Source: Deltaproteobacteria bacterium (GTDB lineage: Bacteria; Desulfobacterota; Desulfuromonadia; Desulfuromonadales; JAAYDE01). Taken from it: DNA of 61,830 bases. Shown one piece after another: positions 34,933-43,991 of this stretch. Below the pieces are notes generated by a model, which searched no databases, was not told the origin of the DNA, and saw only the letters and a program-made list of their open reading frames with translations. Where the stretch lies: positions 1 through 61,830 of the forward strand of contig JAFGRU010000104.1 in NCBI GenBank assembly GCA_016934985.1, given 5' to 3'. Made by a program: the position numbers and the translations under genes. The number at the start of each line of letters is the position of its first letter. The first letter of the stretch is position 1.

Positions 34933-37900
34933 TCACACAGGATCGTCCCCAGCGCCTTGCCCCCGGATGGCTGAAAACTCATCTCGGGCCAGGGATGCAG
35001 CAAGAAGAGGGCATTTGTTCCCTTGGCATTCATGGTTCTGCTGCTGTTGTCTACATACCAAAACTCCCTCGGCTTTTAAAGCCACCGGCAGCAATTCAGC
35101 TGAAAGTTCGGCGGCTTTTTTCAGGGCCAGCCAGCAGTCCCGCTGGCAGCAGCGGGCCGCATGCAGGGCCGCGATTTCTTCCAGGGCCCCGTGAACCGCC
35201 TGCTGAACTTGCTTGCGTTCTTCCGGTTTCAGGGGGTTGGCATCAAGGATGAGGCTGAAGGCGGTTCCCACCCCGATGGCCGCGCCACAGACACCCATGA
35301 AGGCGCAATAACCACCGGCCACGGAGCTTCCGCGTTTAATCCCGGTTTCAATGATAGAGTCGGAGATGGTGCCACCGAGGTTGCGATAGGTGGCGAGAAT
35401 GACGCCTGGAACCAGGGCATGGTGTTCCGGGCCGTTGACCGGGATAGCCGGATGGCTGCGGATCTGTTCGAAAAGCTTGAGCATATCCGTTTCTTTTGTA
35501 TGCAGGCAGATATGGCGGATGATTTCGAGGCCGTCCTCCTCGTGGCAGGCATCACAGACGAAGTGTCCTTTTTCACAGGTTGCATTGGCGGAAAAGGTTT
35601 TTTGGCAGTAGGAGCACTTTTGCTCCTTTTCCATTGAAAAATATTCAATGGCGGCACCGCAGACCATGCAGCCGGAAGTGTGGCGTGGAAAATGAGCCAC
35701 CTTGCCGGGGGCAGCTTCTTGGCTTTTTCTCTCTTCCGGTGGCAGATAGCAGGCGCAGGAGTTTTCAGCTTCAACATTGGTAACAAAGCCGGCCTCGTCG
35801 AGGATAAAAACCTGTTTTCCCAGCAGTCCCGCTTCCTGAGCGGGGATGGTGTGAACCGTCCCGGCAAGCAGCCGGAGCCCGGTGGGTGTGACAAGTTCGG
35901 CCGAAGGGCCCCGATAGAGAACCCGGACCGGCTTTGAGACCGCCGGTTTGCGGGCCGAATAGGTGAGGGAGAAGAACGGATGCCCCTGCACGGTCCGGTA
36001 GGGGAAGCGCTTGACAAACAGCGTGCCGGTGAAACCTGTCTCCTCCAGAAGCGCCCACAGGTGGCCCTGAGTCATGGCGCCGGCAATGCATTCACCGCGC
36101 AGGGTTTCGTCATTGCGGATCGCCGGATCGGGGTCGCTTTCACAGACTACATCCGAGATGACCAGCCGTCCACCGGGGCGCAGGACTCTGAAAATTTCGC
36201 CGTAGGAACGGCGTTTGTCGACCGACAGGTTCATGACGCAGTTGGACAGCACTACATCTACGGAGTCGTCCTGAAGAGGGAGTTTCTCCAGGTAGCCTTT
36301 TTTAAATTTGATATTGCGGAAGCCGAGGTTTTTAGACACGCCCTCCAAGCCTTTGTGGGCCAGCTCGAGCATGGGGTCGAGCATATCGATACCCGTAACC
36401 CGGCCGGAAGGTCCGGTGAGGCGGGCGGCTACGAAACATTCCACTCCGCTGCCGCAGCCAAGATCAACGACATGTTCCCCTTTCTCGATGGCTGCGTCGA
36501 GTACCGGACTCCCGCAGCCGTAGCCCCTGAAGCGGAACTCCTCCGGGATGTGGCGGACCAAATCCTCGTCATAGCAGACCGGATTGAGAATATCCTCCTT
36601 TTTATCCCCGACGGCTTCGGAGTAGAAAGTTTTTACCACGGTCAGACTGTTTTCCTGAGCCGTGGCCAACAGGCAGTTGGAGTGGACCAGGGCCACCTTG
36701 CCGTGAGCGCCGCAGCTCTCGAGGATTTCCCCCATACGCAGGCGCAGGCGCGGAGGACCTTTTCCTGGTTGGCGTGCCGCTTCCCGGCTGATCAGCCAGA
36801 GGGCGAGTTTTTCATGGAGAGGAAGATAGGGATCGTCTCCCATGAAGGTACTGTTGTGGATGAAACTATGGTCGATATCGCCGCCGCCTAGCAGGAAACG
36901 AAAAGGGGCCTGGAGATTTGCAGCGCTTTGCTCGCGGATGTTGGCCAGGACAGGGCTGTTGCGCCAGGCCGATTCGAGGCCGTTTTCTAAGTCTGTCGCT
37001 AATTCCGGCATGCCGATGAGGGCGGCAGAGGGATAGAGTTGACAATCCGGGCCGACGGCCAAAGATTCCCATCCTGCGGTGGTGCCATCGTGTATGGTTC
37101 CGGGCGGTGCGAAAATCTGGGTTTTTAATGCTTCAATATTGTCGATTTGAATGCCTGCTTCTGCTGCCCGAGCGGCTGCGGGAACGAGGTTCTCAAAAAT
37201 TTCATCGGTTGTGGGGAACTCCTCTTTACTGCCCCTTCCGCGAATGAAATACCACATGAAGTGGACATTGGCGGCGCCGTGACCGGCAGCCACATCGACA
37301 AAGTCGGCCATGTCCCGGACATTGCCGTGGGTTACGCACATGGAGAGGGTGTAGGGGACCTTTTTCTTTTTGAGCCACAAGAGGTTTGACTTCAGCTTCG
37401 AAAACGATCCTTTTCCACGAATGGCCTCGTGGTGAGGCTCCAGCCCGTCCATACTGATCTGCAAGTGGAGGCGTTCATGGTCAAAGGTGTTTCTTGAGAG
37501 AAATTCCGGCAGATTCATGCCGTTGGTAAGCACAACCACATGGCTTTGGGGCAGAGCCAGAAGGCGATGGATGATTTCCTCAATTTCAGGATGAACAAAG
37601 GGTTCTCCGCCGGTCAGGGCGAAAACGCGGCAGCCGAGGCTGTGTCCTTCTGCCGCCGTTTTGACCACCTGCTGCAGGCTTATTTCAGGGGTCTCCTGAG
37701 GCGAGGAACAGAACAGGCAGTGGGAGCAGCTGAGGTTGCAGCGGTTGGTCAGGTGGAACCACAGCTCGTTCAGATGCTCAAGCTGGAGATGTTCTGAACG
37801 ACCCTTGTATGTGTCGCCATTGGCGGCAGGTAAACGAGGCAGAAAGCGAAGGAAAGCCGGATTGTCATGGCCGGTGTCGTTCAGGGCAGCGCGCAATAAG

Positions 37901-38007
37901 CGGTCACCCTCGGTGTTTGGTACGAACCATCTTGGTTCATCCGGGTTCAGGTAGATGGGGATTCCTTCGTATTCCAGGCGTCTCCATTTTTTGGTATTGA
38001 AATTCAC
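34933..38007 (-). CDS. Radical SAM / ArsM-like methyltransferase / DUF5714 fusion
   Basis: A 1024-residue three-part protein, cytoplasmic. Residues about 1-70 form a small N-terminal module. A radical SAM domain follows with the cluster motif CNLSCSHC (Cys90, Cys94, Cys97) and the second motif ALTGGEPFVHPE. A linker of about 100 residues leads to a class I methyltransferase (about 500-690) with the SAM site VVDLGCGSGVECFVAA and strong likeness to ArsM, including VLSNCVMNLS and GECIAGAM, the positions of the two arsenic-binding cysteines of ArsM. The C-terminal 230 residues are a Cys-rich DUF5714 domain (zinc-type pairs CMVCG, CSYC, CDAC, then DUF5714 proper with GGYCAFMGVCGAAIGVG). GTG start at 38007. 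It probably methylates or alkylates a thiophilic element or a peptide; substrate unknown. Confidence 0.85.
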   Translation of the reverse strand: MNFNTKKWRRLEYEGIPIYLNPDEPRWFVPNTEGDRLLRAALNDTGHDNPAFLRFLPRLPAANGDTYKGRSEHLQLEHLNELWFHLTNRCNLSCSHCLFCSSPQETPEISLQQVVKTAAEGHSLGCRVFALTGGEPFVHPEIEEIIHRLLALPQSHVVVLTNGMNLPEFLSRNTFDHERLHLQISMDGLEPHHEAIRGKGSFSKLKSNLLWLKKKKVPYTLSMCVTHGNVRDMADFVDVAAGHGAANVHFMWYFIRGRGSKEEFPTTDEIFENLVPAAARAAEAGIQIDNIEALKTQIFAPPGTIHDGTTAGWESLAVGPDCQLYPSAALIGMPELATDLENGLESAWRNSPVLANIREQSAANLQAPFRFLLGGGDIDHSFIHNSTFMGDDPYLPLHEKLALWLISREAARQPGKGPPRLRLRMGEILESCGAHGKVALVHSNCLLATAQENSLTVVKTFYSEAVGDKKEDILNPVCYDEDLVRHIPEEFRFRGYGCGSPVLDAAIEKGEHVVDLGCGSGVECFVAARLTGPSGRVTGIDMLDPMLELAHKGLEGVSKNLGFRNIKFKKGYLEKLPLQDDSVDVVLSNCVMNLSVDKRRSYGEIFRVLRPGGRLVISDVVCESDPDPAIRNDETLRGECIAGAMTQGHLWALLEETGFTGTLFVKRFPYRTVQGHPFFSLTYSARKPAVSKPVRVLYRGPSAELVTPTGLRLLAGTVHTIPAQEAGLLGKQVFILDEAGFVTNVEAENSCACYLPPEERKSQEAAPGKVAHFPRHTSGCMVCGAAIEYFSMEKEQKCSYCQKTFSANATCEKGHFVCDACHEEDGLEIIRHICLHTKETDMLKLFEQIRSHPAIPVNGPEHHALVPGVILATYRNLGGTISDSIIETGIKRGSSVAGGYCAFMGVCGAAIGVGTAFSLILDANPLKPEERKQVQQAVHGALEEIAALHAARCCQRDCWLALKKAAELSAELLPVALKAEGVLVCRQQQQNHECQGNKCPLLAASLARDEFSAIRGQGAGDDPV

Positions 38008-38270
38008 GAGGTTCTCTCTGGGGAAAATGATGTTTTTTTTGAATGATGGCCTGAACAGTTATTACTCACTGATTCAGGTAATAATCATGTTACCCACAAG
38101 TGGCTTTTTCATGCAAAAAAAATTAGAGATTTTTTTGACCCGTCTTTGGCTTCCCCTTTCTCGCAACGTTCCAGCAACATGCCCCTGGCGATTTCCTCCT
38201 GTAGACGGTCCATGGCCTGTTCCGGTTTCCTCGGAAAAGGTTTTTTGCCTTTGACATCCTTAGAGAGGGA

Positions 38271-38299
38271 TTGACAACCCCGCGACTTGTATCGATAAT
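38271..38299 (+). promoter_or_regulatory. Near-consensus sigma-70 promoter of the purine operon
   Basis: TTGACA at 38271-38276, a 17-bp spacer, and GATAAT at 38294-38299. Both hexamers and the spacing match the sigma-70 consensus closely. The start point would be near 38306, leaving a leader of about 50 bases before the ATG at 38357, too short for a riboswitch. Confidence 0.75.
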
Positions 38300-38314
38300 G
38301 GCACTTCCATTATC
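38294..38314. promoter_or_regulatory. Palindromic operator overlapping the -10 box
   Basis: GATAATGG (38294-38301) and CCATTATC (38307-38314) are perfect 8-bp complements around a 5-base centre. The palindrome overlaps the -10 hexamer and the predicted start point, where a bound repressor would block the polymerase. No purine repressor gene is adjacent. It could alternatively form an mRNA hairpin. Confidence 0.6.
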
Positions 38315-38356
38315 AATCCCGTTCCTGTGAGCCATCCATTATGAAAGGTTGCCGCG

Positions 38357-39439
38357 ATGAAAAAGTCCATTTTTCTGTTCATGGTTCTACTCGTAAGTTG
38401 TTTTTCGTTTAGCATTGGCGTCAATGCCGCTCCCCCCCAGGAGAAGGTCAAAGCCGGGTTCCTTTATATTGGTCCGGTGGGGGATGCAGGCTGGTCGTTC
38501 GCTCATGACCAGGGGCGTCAGGAAATGGAAAAACTTTCTTTTGTGGAACCCTCGACCTATATCGAGTCTGTGCCTGAGGGGGCCGAGTCGGCCCGTGCCA
38601 TCATGGGGCTGGTCCATAAGGGACACAACGTCATTTTTACCACCAGTTTCGGCTATATGGATGCCACCATCGATGTTGCCAAACGCTTCAAGGATGTGGT
38701 GTTTATGCACTGCTCCGGTTACAAGACCGCTGACAATGTCGGGACCTACTTCGGCCGCATGTACGAACCCCGCTTTCTTTCAGGCATGGTGGCCGGCAAG
38801 ATGACGAAAAACAATATGGTAGGTTATGTCGCCGCCTTCCCTATCCCTGAAGTTGTCAGAGGCATCAATGCCTTTACTCTCGGGGTTCGTAGTGTTAACC
38901 CTGAAGCCAAGGTCAAAGTCGTTTGGACTCAGACCTGGCTTGATCCGGGTATTGAGCGGGTGGCTGCTGACAGTCTCCTGGATGTTGGTTGCGATGTCCT
39001 GGCCATGCATCAGGACACACCGGCTACGCTTCAGGCCGCCGAAACCCGCGGTGCTTATGTTATCGGTTACAACTGCGATATGCGCTCGTTTGCTCCCAAG
39101 GCGTTTTTGACCGCTCCGATCTGGAACTGGGGCGCGGTTTATACTCAGGTAGCCCAGGCTGTTCATGATGGAACCTGGAAAAACGACCAGCTCTGGTGGG
39201 GGCTGGACAAAGGGCTGGTTAAACTGGCACCTCTTGCTGACCAGGTTCCGGCCGAAGTTCGCAGCATGGTTGAGGATAAGACCGCTGCCATTGTCTCCGG
39301 CAAATTTCATCCTTTTCAGGGACCCATCAAGGACCAGAAAGGTGTTGAAAAAGTGGCTGCCGGCACAACCCTCTCCGATGGTGACCTGCTCGGCATGAAC
39401 TGGTTTGTCGAAGGTGTTCAGGGTAATATTTCAAAGTAA
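38357..39439 (+). CDS. BMP-family nucleoside/purine-binding protein of an ABC transporter
   Basis: A 360-residue periplasmic binding protein of the BMP (basic membrane protein/PnrA-like) family. Signal peptide about 1-25 (cleavage after VNA). The mature protein has the family blocks GFLYIGPVGDAGWSFAHDQG, VIFTTSFGYMD, YFGRMYEPRFLSGMVAGKMT and GMNWFVEGVQGNIS. Family members bind purine nucleosides or bases and feed them to an ABC importer. The three other transporter subunits and a xanthine phosphoribosyltransferase follow on the same strand, so xanthine, guanine or their nucleosides are the likely cargo. ATG with AAAGG upstream. A hairpin after the gene (39570-39604) probably sets higher expression of this subunit than of the others. 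Confidence 0.92.
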   Translation: MKKSIFLFMVLLVSCFSFSIGVNAAPPQEKVKAGFLYIGPVGDAGWSFAHDQGRQEMEKLSFVEPSTYIESVPEGAESARAIMGLVHKGHNVIFTTSFGYMDATIDVAKRFKDVVFMHCSGYKTADNVGTYFGRMYEPRFLSGMVAGKMTKNNMVGYVAAFPIPEVVRGINAFTLGVRSVNPEAKVKVVWTQTWLDPGIERVAADSLLDVGCDVLAMHQDTPATLQAAETRGAYVIGYNCDMRSFAPKAFLTAPIWNWGAVYTQVAQAVHDGTWKNDQLWWGLDKGLVKLAPLADQVPAEVRSMVEDKTAAIVSGKFHPFQGPIKDQKGVEKVAAGTTLSDGDLLGMNWFVEGVQGNISK

Positions 39440-39569
39440 CAGACCAAAGCATTCGACGGTTCGTGAAATAGGCTTGATGTTTCTCATCGCCGGGCTGAAG
39501 ACCCTTGGGGCGGGTCGTGAAGCCGGTCAAACAACCAGACGAACAGTCTTAAAATTTATCCCTAATACG

Positions 39570-39611
39570 ACCGGAGAGAGGATCAGGGTGTTTCTCTCTC
39601 CGGTTTGTTTT
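39570..39611 (+). terminator. Stem-loop attenuator between binding-protein and ATPase genes
   Basis: ACCGGAGAGAG (39570-39580) pairs with CTCTCTCCGGT (39594-39604) around a 13-base loop and is followed by TTGTTTT. As in many ABC operons it would end a fraction of transcripts after the binding-protein gene. The downstream genes continue without another promoter seen by eye. Confidence 0.7.
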
Positions 39612-39630
39612 CAGGCACTTGTCGGGGACC

Positions 39631-41139
39631 ATGGCAGACTTACTGCGTGTTGAACATATTCGTAAAACATTTCCCGGCGTGGTTGCCCTCGATCAGGTTT
39701 CTTTTGAGGTCCGGCCCGGAGAAATCCATACCCTCCTAGGTGAAAACGGCGCCGGGAAAAGCACCCTCATGAATGTCCTGACAGGGCTTTACCATCCCGA
39801 CAGCGGCCGTGTCCTGATGTCCGGCAAACCGGTTCGCCTGGCCAGTCCGCGGGATTCGCTGGCGCTGGGCATCGGTATGGTCCATCAGCATTTCATGCTG
39901 GTCCCGGCCCACAGCGTTTTCGAGAACATTCTTCTCGCTCTTGACGGGGTTCCCCCCTTTTTTTCACGAAAAAAATATCGCGCTGAAATCCTTCGCATGA
40001 TGGCGGTTTTCGACCTTGATCTTGATCTCGACAGTCCCATCTGGAAGCTTTCTATCGGTGCCCGGCAATGGATCGAGCTGATTAAGCTGTTGATGCGGGA
40101 TTGCCGTCTGCTGATTCTTGATGAACCGACCGCGGTACTTACCCCCCAGGAGTCGGAGCGGCTTTTCTGTGTCCTGAAAAGAATAAAAGAACAGGGCAAG
40201 AGCATCATCTTTATTTCCCACAAGATGCGCGAGGTTATGGCTGTCTCGGATCGGGTGACGGTCCTGAAAAAGGGTTGTTCCCTTGCCTCTCTCGAACGTG
40301 GCGAGTTCGACGAGCACAAGCTCGCCGGCCTCATGATCGGCGCCGACCGCATTCCCGAATGGGAAAAAAGTACGGTCCCCAGTTTCGAGGTGGCTCTCCG
40401 GGTCAGGGGGCTGGCAGTGCATAACGAACGTGGTTTGGCTGAACTCGATTATCTCGATCTCGATATACACAAGGGCGAGATCCTCGGTATCGCCGGCATT
40501 GCCGGCAATGGCCAGAACGCTCTGGCCGAGGTTTTGACCGGTTTGCGCCGGGCTGCCGCCGGGCGGATTCTGGCCGGTGAGGAGGACATCGCCCATGGCG
40601 ACGCCCGGCATTCCTATGTTGCCGGCATCGCCCATGTACCGGAAGACCGCAAGAGCATGGGCATTGCTCCGGATTTGTCCGTGGACGACAATTTGATCCT
40701 GAAAAGCTACAAAAGCCCTGCCTTCCGCCGCGGTTTTTTCCAGGATTTCGATGCCATTCGCCGTAATGCCCGGGAGAAAATCGCCCAGTTTTCCATCCAG
40801 AGCGGTCCGGCGGGCACACCGGTACGCCATCTTTCCGGGGGAAACATCCAGAAAGTCATCATCGCCCGCGAGCTGTCGGAAAAACCTCGGGTCCTGGTTG
40901 CCCTCTATCCCAGCCGGGGTCTTGATATGGGGTCAGCTGAGTATGTCCATAAGGTCATGGTCGACGGGGCTGCCGACGGTATGGCCACTTTGCTGATTTC
41001 CGAGGATCTCGATGAATTGCTCAAGCTCAGTGACCGCATTGCTGTCATGTTTCGCGGCAGGGTGGTCGGTTATGCCGACCCGCGCCATACGAATCGTGAA
41101 CAGATCGGTCTCATGATGAGCGGGGAGGGGGCGGCATGA
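39631..41139 (+). CDS. ABC transporter ATPase, nucleoside/sugar (double cassette)
   Basis: A 502-residue protein with two ATP-binding cassettes. Cassette 1: Walker A GENGAGKS near residue 38, Walker B LLILDEPTAVLTP and the H-loop region IIFISHKM. Its signature motif is divergent. Cassette 2: Walker A-like GIAGNGQN (the usual GKT/S is absent), signature LSGGNIQK and LVALYPSRGLDMG replacing the canonical Walker B. This asymmetric double ATPase layout is standard for ribose/nucleoside (BMP-type) importers. ATG at 39631 with GGGG upstream. The stop overlaps the first permease gene by 4 bp. Confidence 0.93.
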   Translation: MADLLRVEHIRKTFPGVVALDQVSFEVRPGEIHTLLGENGAGKSTLMNVLTGLYHPDSGRVLMSGKPVRLASPRDSLALGIGMVHQHFMLVPAHSVFENILLALDGVPPFFSRKKYRAEILRMMAVFDLDLDLDSPIWKLSIGARQWIELIKLLMRDCRLLILDEPTAVLTPQESERLFCVLKRIKEQGKSIIFISHKMREVMAVSDRVTVLKKGCSLASLERGEFDEHKLAGLMIGADRIPEWEKSTVPSFEVALRVRGLAVHNERGLAELDYLDLDIHKGEILGIAGIAGNGQNALAEVLTGLRRAAAGRILAGEEDIAHGDARHSYVAGIAHVPEDRKSMGIAPDLSVDDNLILKSYKSPAFRRGFFQDFDAIRRNAREKIAQFSIQSGPAGTPVRHLSGGNIQKVIIARELSEKPRVLVALYPSRGLDMGSAEYVHKVMVDGAADGMATLLISEDLDELLKLSDRIAVMFRGRVVGYADPRHTNREQIGLMMSGEGAA

Positions 41140-42206
41140 TCCTTCTCAGCGAACGTCGAGAGCTTTCGTCCCCCTGGTTTCGTCTGGCGGCGACGCTGGC
41201 TTCGATTCTCGTTGCCCTCGGAGTGGCCGGGATAATGCTGCTGGCCGCGGGAATCAATCCCCTTGCCGCCTATGGCAATATCCTGCGCGAATCCCTCGGC
41301 TCTTTTTACGGTTTTTCCGAGACCCTTGTGAAGACCACCCCCCTTATCCTCGCCGGCCTCGGTGTCAGCCTCGCTTTCCGCATGCAGCTCTGGAATATCG
41401 GCGCCGAGGGGCAGATTGTCATGGGTGCGGTCGGCGCTACCTGGGTGGCTCTTTTTTCCGGGGTCGACAACCATTGGGTCATGATGGTTCTTATGTTTGC
41501 CGCGGCAGCGTTGTGCGGTGGCCTGTGGGCTTCTGTGGCCGGGTTTCTCCGTGCCCGCTGGCAGGTCAACGAAGTCATTGTCACCCTGCTCATGAATTAC
41601 ATTGCCATCTTCTGGGCCGATTATCTGGTTTACGGCCCCTGGAAGGATCCCGGCGGCTTCAGCTTCCCCCTGACCGCTCAGTTTTCCGACGCCGCCCGCC
41701 TGAGTGATTATTTCAACTCCCGGTTGCACAGTGGTTTTTTTCTCGCCCTTGCCTTGGCGTTTTTGCTCCACCTGTTCATGGAGCGGACCATCTGGGGATA
41801 TGAAATCCGCGTTATTGGCAACAACCCTCAGGCGGCCCGTTTCGCGGGAATGAAAACCGCCACCGTCATTGTTCTGGTCCTGACTCTGAGTGGCGCCATT
41901 GCCGGCATTGCCGGTTTCAGCGAGGTGGCCGGCCTCCAGTTCCGGCTTCAGCACGGCATCTCCGCCAATTACGGCTATACCGCCATTATTGTTGCCTGGC
42001 TGGCTCGGCGCAGCGCATTAGGGGTCGTTATCGTTTCGTTTCTTATGGGGATTCTTCTGGTCGGCGGGGAGAGCTTGCAGCTCTTCTGGCAGCTTCCGGT
42101 TGCTTTTATATACGCTTTCCAGGGGTTAATTCTGTTTTTTCTTTTGGCCTCGGACTTTTTTGTCCACTACCGGTTGAAGCTGGTGCGGGGGGTGGCTCAT
42201 GATTGA
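41136..42206 (+). CDS. ABC transporter permease 1, BMP-type
   Basis: A 356-residue inner-membrane permease of the BPD_transp_2 type, with about eight to ten helices. Recognised by LIMQLWNIGAEGQIVMGAVG-like sequence (here MQLWNIGAEGQIVMGAVGA) and by IRVIGNNPQAARFAGMKTA, the loop typical of ribose/nucleoside permeases that contacts the ATPase. Start overlaps the ATPase stop (ATGA), so translation is coupled. It forms the transport channel together with permease 2. Confidence 0.92.
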   Translation: MILLSERRELSSPWFRLAATLASILVALGVAGIMLLAAGINPLAAYGNILRESLGSFYGFSETLVKTTPLILAGLGVSLAFRMQLWNIGAEGQIVMGAVGATWVALFSGVDNHWVMMVLMFAAAALCGGLWASVAGFLRARWQVNEVIVTLLMNYIAIFWADYLVYGPWKDPGGFSFPLTAQFSDAARLSDYFNSRLHSGFFLALALAFLLHLFMERTIWGYEIRVIGNNPQAARFAGMKTATVIVLVLTLSGAIAGIAGFSEVAGLQFRLQHGISANYGYTAIIVAWLARRSALGVVIVSFLMGILLVGGESLQLFWQLPVAFIYAFQGLILFFLLASDFFVHYRLKLVRGVAHD

Positions 42207-43119
42207 AATGCTTCTTGATGCCACGGTGCGGGCCAGCACTCCTATTCTGTTGGCCACCTTAGGGGCTATTATCAACGAGCGGGCGGGGATAATCAATCTG
42301 GGTATCGAAGGCCTGATGCTCATGGGTGCTTTGGCAGGATTTGCCGGTGCCTTGGCAAGCGGCAGCCTTTTGATCGGGGTGCTGGCCGCTTTTATCGCCG
42401 CCATGCTTGGCGGCGCGATTCATGCTTTTATCACCGTTCCCCTGAAAGGCAACCAAATTGTCAGCGGCCTCGCCCTGACAATGTTCGGCATCGGCCTCAC
42501 CTCCCTTTTCGGCCGTGATCTTGTCGGCCTCACCCTTGGCGGCTTTCAGCGCCTGCCCATTCCCGGGTTGAGTCGACTGCCGCTGGTCGGCAAAGCGTTT
42601 TTCAATCAGGATATTCTCATCTATCTGTCATTTCTGCTTGTTGTGGCCATCGGTGTTTTCCTTTTTCACACCCGTTGGGGGCTGGCTTTGCGCGCTATCG
42701 GGGAATATCCTGCCGTGGCTGATACCAACGGCATCCCGGTCAGCCTCTACCGTTTTCTGGCCGTCACCATAGGTTCCGGCATCGTTGGGCTCGGTGGTGC
42801 CTACCTGTCTCTGGCCTATACCCCCATGTGGATGGAAAACATGGCCGCGGGACGGGGTTGGATAGCCGTAGCCCTGGTCATTTTTGCTTCCTGGAAAAGC
42901 GGGCGCGCTCTGTTCGGCGCCTATCTGTTCGGCGGGATTACTGCTCTGCAGCTGCGTTTTCAGGCCATGGGAACCACGGTTTCTGCCCACATCCTGCAGA
43001 TGATGCCTTATATTTTCACCATTCTGGTGCTGGTCGTGTCGACCGTGCGCCTCAAAAAGGGAGCGGCCCGTCAGCCTGCCAACCTCGGGTTTCCCTATGA
43101 TCGGGAGGACCGTTCATGA
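42199..43119 (+). CDS. ABC transporter permease 2, BMP-type
   Basis: A 306-residue inner-membrane permease. The opening TPILLATLGAIINERAGIIN and LGIEGLMLMGALAGFAG are the hallmark of the second permease of BMP-type nucleoside importers, as is LALRAIGEYPAVADTNGIPV near residue 155-175. The start overlaps permease 1 by 8 bp and the stop overlaps the phosphoribosyltransferase gene by 4 bp, giving a continuous translationally coupled series from 39631 to 43646. Confidence 0.93.
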   Translation: MIEMLLDATVRASTPILLATLGAIINERAGIINLGIEGLMLMGALAGFAGALASGSLLIGVLAAFIAAMLGGAIHAFITVPLKGNQIVSGLALTMFGIGLTSLFGRDLVGLTLGGFQRLPIPGLSRLPLVGKAFFNQDILIYLSFLLVVAIGVFLFHTRWGLALRAIGEYPAVADTNGIPVSLYRFLAVTIGSGIVGLGGAYLSLAYTPMWMENMAAGRGWIAVALVIFASWKSGRALFGAYLFGGITALQLRFQAMGTTVSAHILQMMPYIFTILVLVVSTVRLKKGAARQPANLGFPYDREDRS

Positions 43120-43646
43120 CCGATATCGCTATAGAATTGCTGGAAAGGATCAGAACCGAGGGCCGCATAGATGGCGATGTGGTCAAAGTCGACCATTTCC
43201 TCAACCACATGGTCGATCCCTGCCTGGTGCAGAGGATGGCCGCCCATTTTGCTGAGGGTTTTAGAGATTGTCTCATCGATAAGGTGTTGACCGCGGAAAC
43301 CAGCGGCATTCCCCTTGCCCAGGCAGTGGCTCTGGAACTGCAAGTCCCTTATGTTTATGCAAAAAAGAAGAAACCCGTGACCATGGTCGGTTTTTATGCG
43401 GCAGCAAGCTTTTCCTTTACCAAGCAGGAGACCACCACGCTTTACGTATCGAGTGAAGTGCTCGCGGCGGGTGAACGGCTGCTGTTTGTCGATGACTTTT
43501 TGGCCAAAGGATCAACTTTGAAAGCCATTGAAGATATTGTCGCTCAGGCGGGGGCTGTTCTGGCAGGACGGGCGTTTATCATCAATAAATCGGCACGAAC
43601 GGATGTTGATGCTATCCTTTCTCGGGACCACCTGGTTAATTTCTGA
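43116..43646 (+). CDS. xpt: Xanthine phosphoribosyltransferase
   Basis: A 176-residue cytosolic enzyme, near the usual XPRT length of about 190. It joins xanthine (and possibly guanine) to PRPP to give the nucleotide. It has the PRPP-binding loop LLFVDDFLAKGSTLKAIEDI near residues 124-143, a typical VYAKKKKPVT segment in the middle, and the opening IAIELLERIRTEGRIDGDVV, close to Bacillus Xpt. The gene is fused translationally to the transporter operon by a 4-bp overlap with permease 2, so uptake and trapping of the purine are co-produced. No purine riboswitch lies upstream; control is more likely through the operator at 38294-38314. Confidence 0.92.
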   Translation: MTDIAIELLERIRTEGRIDGDVVKVDHFLNHMVDPCLVQRMAAHFAEGFRDCLIDKVLTAETSGIPLAQAVALELQVPYVYAKKKKPVTMVGFYAAASFSFTKQETTTLYVSSEVLAAGERLLFVDDFLAKGSTLKAIEDIVAQAGAVLAGRAFIINKSARTDVDAILSRDHLVNF

Positions 43647-43652
43647 TTCTTT

Positions 43653-43684
43653 GCCCCTGTATGGAAGTGGCCATGGCCAGGGGC
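43653..43684 (+). terminator. Hairpin after xpt
   Basis: GCCCCTG (43653-43659) pairs with CAGGGGC (43678-43684), with an inner ATGG/CCAT pair. It begins 7 bp after the xpt stop. No following T-run, so termination is uncertain. Confidence 0.4.
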
Positions 43685-43712
43685 CCGTTGTGATCTCAGG
43701 ACAGGAATGAAA

Positions 43713-43991
43713 TTACTGCGAATAAGGTAGCTCGGCCCATATCTCCGCAAATTTTAGACAAACAGTCCCGCTATCCACTTTCACCTTTGCGAAGACCTGT
43801 CCTCGATTTCCCATTTTCTTGTTACGAGCCCCCAATCCCGGCAGATTCCTTGATTGAAAATGTGTGACAGATTGAGGCCGCCATAGTGACGAGTATTGCA
43901 GAGATTTCTCCAGGGTATCGTTAAACATTAATAATCCGGGTACTCTCCAAGACTTGAGATTAAAAGCCAGTTCATTGGCGTTTTTCAGCAT
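43713..43991 (-). CDS. Hypothetical protein
   Basis: A 92-residue frame with an AAGAGGG site 9 bases before its ATG. Mixed codon use and no signal peptide, helix or motif I recognise; it begins MLKNANELAFNLKSWRVPGL. It lies alone on the minus strand between the convergent xpt operon and the first PilZ gene. It may be a real small gene or a chance open frame. Confidence 0.4.
   Translation of the reverse strand: MLKNANELAFNLKSWRVPGLLMFNDTLEKSLQYSSLWRPQSVTHFQSRNLPGLGARNKKMGNRGQVFAKVKVDSGTVCLKFAEIWAELPYSQ

Noticed and set aside
38008-38356. A purine riboswitch upstream of the purine operon
   Set aside because: The predicted start point leaves a leader of about 50 bases and no TATAATC/CTACC-type conserved bases are present.
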